DNA of 64,000 bases from positions 1,116,001 through 1,180,000 of the forward strand of contig OZ287696.1 of assembly GCA_965649825.1 (NCBI GenBank), given 5' to 3'. The position numbers and the translations under genes are program-made. Source of the DNA: Penicillus capitatus (lineage: Eukaryota; Chlorophyta). The notes under the pieces were generated by a model. The model worked only from the letters and a program-made list of their open reading frames with translations, searched no databases and had not been told where the DNA came from. Below are positions 58,740-64,000 of the stretch, in pieces. Numbering within the stretch: the stretch's first letter is position 1; every line of letters begins with the position of its first letter.

Positions 58740-59059
58740 ATGATGTGGTCCGTGCGTACCGCCTCTGCGGTCCCGTAGCTAATCCCTCTCTCGCTAAAGT
58801 TCGACGGTTTCAGACACGTTCAGGCATCTTGGTGGCTACCTTTCAGGAACCATTCCTTCACCGCCGCTGCCTATCTCGCGAATGCAAAAGGTCGTGTGCC
58901 GGATATGATTTAATGCCGACGATCGAGGCGAGCTGGACCGAAGGAAGGTTGAAGGAAGTGCGGACAGTCTATTTCGTGTGGACGGAACCATCAAGTAGTG
59001 ATGCACAGTCCGTGTCTTTTAGAAAGGGATCATCCAACCACCGAATAGTACTACGTTAA
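58740..59059 (+). CDS. Possible small mitochondrial-type protein, divergent from PHYLLO
   Basis: A reading that starts MMWSVRTASAVP at 58740 would need a very short intron (about 25 nt, GTAGCT to TAAAG) to continue as VRRFQTRSGILVATFQEPFL and ATG-rich frames ending at 59059. The leader resembles a mitochondrial presequence, and the body includes EVRTVYFVWTEPSSSDAQSV. It is unrecognised. The start would be 29 bp from the PHYLLO start. Confidence 0.3.
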
Positions 59060-59700
59060 AAAGATCAACGCAGACGTCTAGCTGAAGGCAGGCATTCCCT
59101 CGTTGGACAGAAACACGTCGTTGTCGTATACCATGATACTGGAAGTGCACTCAATATGTTCTGCTTTGCAAGATGTTTATCGATTCACGAGGCGCAATGA
59201 AAAAGAGAGTGTATGTACAACTATTGCGCTCATTCTCGATCGATCGAGATCGATCGAATTTTAGCCTCTCAAAAACGATTGTGTGCTGCTGGGGTTCATC
59301 GATCGATGGATCGATGGAGCGATCGACGACAAAACGATCGATCCATCGATCCGATCGCATGTACTCGTTGATGCGCGAGCTACGCCCCTAACGTTACATC
59401 TTCTATTCGGCCATTCTCCAATCGATTCTTCCCTTGAGTTATCCGGCATATTTCGATATCGAAACATCGTAATCCTATTCGTCACATGCACACCCAGCGT
59501 CGATTAAAAGCGCATCGGATTGTTTTGAAACGCTGTGACAAAACGATGAGTGAGATCTGTCGATGGCACTTCGGTTGTCACTCGCAAACAACCGCATCAC
59601 AAACTGTCACATCATCTCAGCCGTCTCATGCCTCGGCACGCTGTTCACGATTTCATTCGATATCGAGAATCTGCGCTTCACAAATTCAACGAATTCTAAC
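59060..59700. repeat. Intergenic region with dense TCGATCGA words
   Basis: Between 59236 and 59360 there are repeated CGATCGATC and ATCGATGGATCG words, some forming long imperfect palindromes. Several weak frames cross them. The rest is the 5' flank of the TFIIB gene. Confidence 0.6.
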
Positions 59701-61100
59701 ATGGATCCTACCGTCAGCAGATTCGAACAGAATTGTCCAGATTGCGACGGGCGTGACTTCGTTGACGACACCGCGTCGGGCGACCTGATTTGTAAAGTAC
59801 TTACCCGACACGCGTGCTCAGCAGCCCGCATATGTATGTCCTTTAGCAATGCGGACTCGTCTTGGAATCCCACACAATCGATGAGAGGTCCGAATGGCGA
59901 ACCTTTTCTGACTCTGTACATCAGCATCATCACACGACTACACCTGACGTGTGAGAACATCTTTGTCGACAGGATAAGACAGGTTCGGACCCGAACCGTG
60001 TTGGGGCACCAGTGAATCCGTTATTATCGGGAGGCGGTTTGTCGACGGTCATCGGCAAAGTCGACGTACAATACGAAAAGACCTCCCATCTCTAACCACT
60101 GATGAGTGATACTGTGGCCAGGGTGACGGCGGTCACTCGTTTTCTCTTGGGAGGTTGAATGCTCGGACAAATCAGACCGACCGCAATTTGGTCAAAGCAT
60201 TCGCAGAGATTGGCGCCATGTGTGACAAATTGGCTTTGACGGAAGCCATTCGAGAACGATCCTGTGAATTTTATAAAGACTACCAAGAATTGAAGTCCCT
60301 CAAGGGACGCAAGGCGGTCGCCTTCCATGCTGCTTGTATCTATATCGCCTGCAGATTCGAATCTTATCCACGCACCTTCAAAGAAATCAATGCGGCAGCA
60401 CCAGAGGCATCGAAGAAAGAGATCGCCCGTTGTTTTAGACTCGTGATCACAGAAATGCAAGAGAACAAAGGAGTGGCGCTGGATGTAGGAACCGTACACC
60501 CTTCAGACTATATGGTAAGATCATACCACTCATAGACTCCGTCCGATCTGATCACACGTGTTACCAGAGACGGTTCGGTTCGAGATTGGGGTTCACGCAC
60601 GATGAAACACGTGCCTGTATTCAAGTGGCTCACGCAGCCATGCCAAAAGTGTGCTACGCCACTCGACACTGTTGATGGTGTCCTGTGCGTGTAGAATGGG
60701 AGAGACAATGGCGAGACGAAGCCTTGGGATGGTCGCAGTCCCATTTCCATCGCAGCCGGAATCATTTACCTTATTTCCATGACATCCAAAGTACATGACA
60801 GCCGCCATTTACATTCTCCGCTCACGTTTTAGAGGGTTCCAGACTCGAGAGCCGAATGAGAAAGTCAGTTTGGCTTCCATCTCTGAGGTGACTCAGGTGA
60901 GCGAAGGCACCATTGTTCCGACTTACAAAGAACTCAAAGCCGACATGGTATTGTCTCAGCTATCATGACATCCTGTATTATGCCAGCTGTGCCCTACAGC
61001 AACAGCTGCTGCCGGTTTGGTTCGTGCATGGAAGAAAGAAGTCAAGAAAAATGGAAACACCGCGCATCGAGAGCAACAACTCCGGAGTAGCTGCGACTAA
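59701..61100 (+). CDS. TFIIB: Transcription initiation factor IIB
   Basis: Bridges TBP and RNA polymerase II at promoters. Exon 1 has the start of the zinc ribbon (MDPTVSRFEQNCPDCDGRDF and SGDLICK). A 70-nt intron joins it to QCGLVLESHTIDERSEWRTF (second zinc knuckle and B-reader). A 57-nt intron follows, then DKTGSDPNRVGAPVNPLLSG and GGLSTVIGKVD. Cyclin repeat 1 reads RNLVKAFAEIGAMCDKLALT, CIYIACRFESYPRTFKEINA. Cyclin repeat 2 includes EKVSLASISEVTQVSEGTIV and PTYKELKADM. A last intron of about 39 nt leads to the C-terminal LCPTATAAGLVRAWKK. The family match is complete. Confidence 0.92.
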
Positions 61101-61210
61101 TAAGAGGCCCCGTGTTTAGATCCCACGGGAGAATCCTTTGATTGGATGTGAGTGAAAGAGTATTGTTTGGCTCAAAAGGTGACCAACAATGTGAACAAGT
61201 CCTTATGCGG

Positions 61211-62190
61211 TTAGCTTAATTCTGCCAAGACATCTGTCTCCCTGATGACAATGTACTCTGTCTCATCCTCTCCCTAATGTACAAAATGAAGATCTCTTCC
61301 CGTCAGCGATGCGCATGTGCAGCAAGGCAACCTGAAGATCCGTTCCGCTGTATTGCGAGTACAGTATTGTCGATCCGATTGAGACATTTGGAGGCGTCTG
61401 CTTATCATCGACTTTCTTTCCGGGACCAACGCTAACCACCTGCAACACGATGTCCAGATAATATGACACAGGCAGGGAGGGGATGCACTGTTCCAAATGT
61501 TGGCTTTTCCGTTGCCGCCGATGTTAAAAGAACACCTGCGCTCGTTTTTTCTTCGGATTTGGAAACCTGCATGCAGCGAAGCTATACGGCAGGGCGCAGT
61601 GAGATAGATAGATCAGAGGACTTTGACAAGGATGCGATCACCCAGAGGCTTGAGTTTAGAAATCTCTGTTCCTGACATGATGCCGATTACATCTTCCTCC
61701 TGACATCCCAAAAGAGTGAGAAATTTTGCACACTATGTATGTATGCATGCTTTACTTTCAGCAGAACATGAGCAGCGCCGTCAACCGACAAATCCGTCCC
61801 CGAGTACTTTCCGTAGATCACATGATCGCCGACCTATCTCTGCACTCTTACTCAAAGCAGAGATCTATTATGAAGTGTGACTTTGAGTGCGCATCCCTCA
61901 CTGACTCTCGTAATGTCCCCTTGTGTGGATGCTTTCTGTGCCGAGGTCGGCAGCACAAGCCCTCCGGCTGTTTTGATGTCCGCCTCGCGCACCTTTACAA
62001 AGATCCGCTCTCCCACTGGTGTCACCTTCTTAAACTGCACACGATTGACGCATGGATCATTCAGTGCAGAGGTGGGTGGGTGGGCACTTGTTGAGGAAGG
62101 GTCGTGACGGCGGCGGCAACACGAAGACGCGCTCGGCCGAATCGCCCTCGTCGAACCGCATCGCGTTGGCCGATCGAACGTCGCACACAT
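61211..62190 (-). CDS. CPN20: Cpn20-type co-chaperonin with two tandem GroES domains, plastid
   Basis: Co-chaperonin for plastid Cpn60. The ATG at 62190 gives a leader rich in Ser, Arg and Thr (RPSASSCCRRRHDPSSTSAH). This looks like a chloroplast transit peptide and lacks a hydrophobic signal segment. Domain 1: FKKVTPVGERIFVKVREADI, KTAGGLVLPTSAQKASTQGD, DHVIYGKYSGTDLSVDG and EEDVIGIM. Domain 2: ISKLKPLGDRILVK, EEKTSAGVLLTSAATEKPTF, VVSVGPGKKVDDKQTPPNVS, ILYSQYSGTDLQ and YIVIRETDVLAELS. Short introns interrupt both domains, including ILVK to VSKSEEK. Double-domain Cpn20 is a hallmark of chloroplast lineages. The transit-like leader is inference. Confidence 0.85.
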
Positions 62191-62280
62191 ACGCCTTGAC
62201 TGTTCATCTTCTACTGCGGCCTCTAGCAACGTTAACACAAGCCCTAACGCACAAGCACTTCGTACGGCACGAATTGCCAA

Positions 62281-64000
62281 TGGAATCGCGGCCCTTTCGC
62301 ATTGAAGACGGAAACGAGAATATCTGCGGCGCCTGTTTGCGCTCAGGCGTTCTCATTTGCTGCGAGAACTGCCCCGCAGCATTTCACCCGGAATGCGCAG
62401 GGTACCGCGACATCAACAGCGTCCCTGACGGAGACTGGTTCTGCTTTCTCTGTTCCCGCAAACTTGGCCTCCCTTTCATCACGGGAACGACCTTTCCAAA
62501 GTCTGTGGGTGAACAAGTGATGGTTGCTTGCGACGAACACAACGAAGTCTTTGCCAAAGCGGTGGTCACAGATGCAAGCGCGACGCATGTGACGCTCAAG
62601 AGACATGCCCGAAGTCGGACATATGCCGTTAACGATGCAAGACTATGGCGTGGGACAACAGACGATGCATCGTGGACGCAAACCCCCGAAGGGGAATATC
62701 GTCCCAACAGTCGTGCGTTTGAGATCGACTATCAGCAGATCGCATCGATGGAGGAGGAAGCGACGGATTCGATGCCGTCGAATCTCATTGAAGGCGGCTA
62801 TGCGCATTTCTTGCACTTTAAGAAAAGAGAACCGAAAGAGAAGCATTTCTTGGACCTCCTGACGCATTTTTGGAAGGTCCATATCAAAGCAGAAGACATA
62901 CAATGGCCTTCCTTTGGCTACATCGTGCCCCTCGCCGATCTCTGGTGCGTTTCTGTTTGAGATATAGATGGACATTTGCCTTCATAAGCGTCGTGCGTCT
63001 GTGTTAGGGATTGCGTCCAGAAACGGGGCGGATTTCAGACAGTCTGCGAACGAAATGCCTGGGACGAGATTGTGGAAGAGATGATGCCAAATCATGATCT
63101 GGTGCATTTTGGCTTCGTACTCAAACATATGTTTCAGACGGTGCTGTTGGATGTGGAGTCGAATGGCGGCGTGGAGGCGATGGAAATCATGAAAGCATAC
63201 CGACCTGTTCCTGAAGGCAGAGGCGATTCCCTAAACGAAGGGTCCGTCGTGGAAGGCAATGCGAAGAAACGGCGAAGGAGGTCTCGGAAGAAACGGAGAC
63301 TGCCGATCGCGGACGAATGGATTTCGTCACCGAGGGTGCCGCCGCCGGAAGACGTGTTAACTCCAACAGGACCCGCCATTCTGCAGACCTGGCCACAAGT
63401 ATACTCTGCCAGTCGTGCTGTACAGGAATACAGAACAGCGATCGGAATCGTTTCCCTTACAGAAATGGCGCGAAATCTGAACGTCGGGGACAAAGTGGAT
63501 GTCCGTCTCTATAGAGATTCGAGTTTGGGACCGTGGAGAGCCGCGCGGATCATGACCATCGCGACGGCCAGTGCGTTCGAAGGCTATCGACGTTTTCGCG
63601 TGAAGTTCAGTAAATCGAAAGATCCCGATCAGTTTCCGTCGCTCCCCGAGGAATGGGTGACGCTTTTGGCTCGACCCAGTGCATGGGGTACAACTCTGTC
63701 CAAACCGTCCGTTCTTGTCCGCTCCCCTCTAAAACCATACTTTCCACCTGTCAAATCATCCATCACACTGACACTCCGTGTTGGAGACCGCGTGGAAGCG
63801 TGGCTGCACAACGGCTGGTGGCCGGCAGCAATTTTGAGCATCAAAGACGATCAAGTGCTCCTCCAAGGCGATGTGATTCCGCTGGGAGAAGGTCTAAAAT
63901 GGATCAGCTCGTTGAGTTTCCTCCGTCCAGTGCCGGTGAGAGAAGAAGACGGTTACGGGATGATCGAACCACTGGACATGGACGAGGACATCTATCCTAA
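62281..64000 (+). CDS. PHD-ARID-like-Agenet/Tudor-like chromatin protein, 3' end missing
   Basis: The start at 62281 is 90 bp from the divergent Cpn20 start. The N-terminus has a PHD finger: ENICGACLRSGVLICCENCP, AAFHPECAGY, then DGDWFCFLCSRKLGLPF, with the Cys4-His-Cys3 order. A Tudor/Agenet-like segment follows (SVGEQVMVACDEHNEVFAKA, then VTDASATHVTLKRHARS). An ARID-like helix set spans an intron near 62953-63010: HFLDLLTHFWKVHIKAEDIQ, WPSFGYIVPLADLW, CVQKRGGFQTVCERNAWDEI. A nuclear-localisation-like run KKRRRRSRKKRR comes next, then further Agenet-like repeats (LNVGDKVDVRLYRDSSLGPW, LRVGDRVEAWLHNGWWPAAI). It runs off the right edge. Likely binds histone marks and DNA. Confidence 0.78.

Noticed and set aside
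59173-59507. Several plus and minus frames upstream of TFIIB
   Set aside because: They are driven by the TCGATCGA repeat, which reads open in several frames (Ser-Ile-Asp-Arg repeats).

Overview
The window is nuclear DNA of a photosynthetic eukaryote, most likely a unicellular alga with a very compact genome. Genes lie on both strands, often only tens of bases apart. Most are split by very short GT-AG introns: the ones I could place precisely are about 34 to 65 nt. The nuclear-type genes (TFIIB, TFIIE-alpha, snurportin, DNA ligase IV, CLK kinase, COX16, ALG3) rule out a bacterium or an organelle. A complete fused menaquinone/phylloquinone gene (PHYLLO), a double-domain Cpn20 with a Ser/Arg-rich leader and a DnaJ-type zinc-finger protein point to a plastid. 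Two AP2-like domains followed by a B3-like segment hint at the green lineage, but I do not assign a taxon. All spliced models here are read by eye, so exon edges are approximate.

Layout. 1-7.8 kb: MTHFS (-, runs off the left edge), an MFS transporter (+), a UVR/TPR protein (-), UAP1 (-) and the proteasome chaperone PSMG2 (+). 7.8-18 kb: homoserine dehydrogenase (-) and ALG3 (+), whose start codons overlap; small genes; a zinc-finger gene (-); organelle-type valyl-tRNA synthetase (+); a DEG9-like protease (-). 18-31 kb: a C2H2/L7Ae (SBP2-like) protein (-), snurportin-1 (-), DNA ligase IV (+), TFIIE-alpha (+), an unrecognised gene (+), a basic probable organelle protein (-) and a BSD2-like zinc-finger protein (+).

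31-46 kb: mitochondrial ferredoxin (+), a C-terminal J-domain protein (+), COX16 (-), an NrtS-like membrane protein (-), a large ADCK2-like ABC1 kinase (-), a CLK/LAMMER kinase (+), an acidic unrecognised protein (-) and bacterial-type glutamate dehydrogenase (+). 46-64 kb: a disordered protein (-), an AP2-AP2-B3-like candidate transcription factor (-), PHYLLO (-), TFIIB (+), Cpn20 (-) and a PHD-ARID-Agenet-like chromatin protein (+, runs off the right edge).

The genes do not form one pathway. Themes are one-carbon, aspartate-family, glutamate and quinone metabolism; snRNP and transcription machinery; organelle proteostasis; and mitochondrial Fe-S and oxidase assembly. Head-to-head pairs recur and probably share promoters. 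Noncoding DNA is marked by clusters of CGATCGAT-like palindromes and one 56-bp tandem duplication. I recognised no tRNA, rRNA, transposon or CRISPR array.
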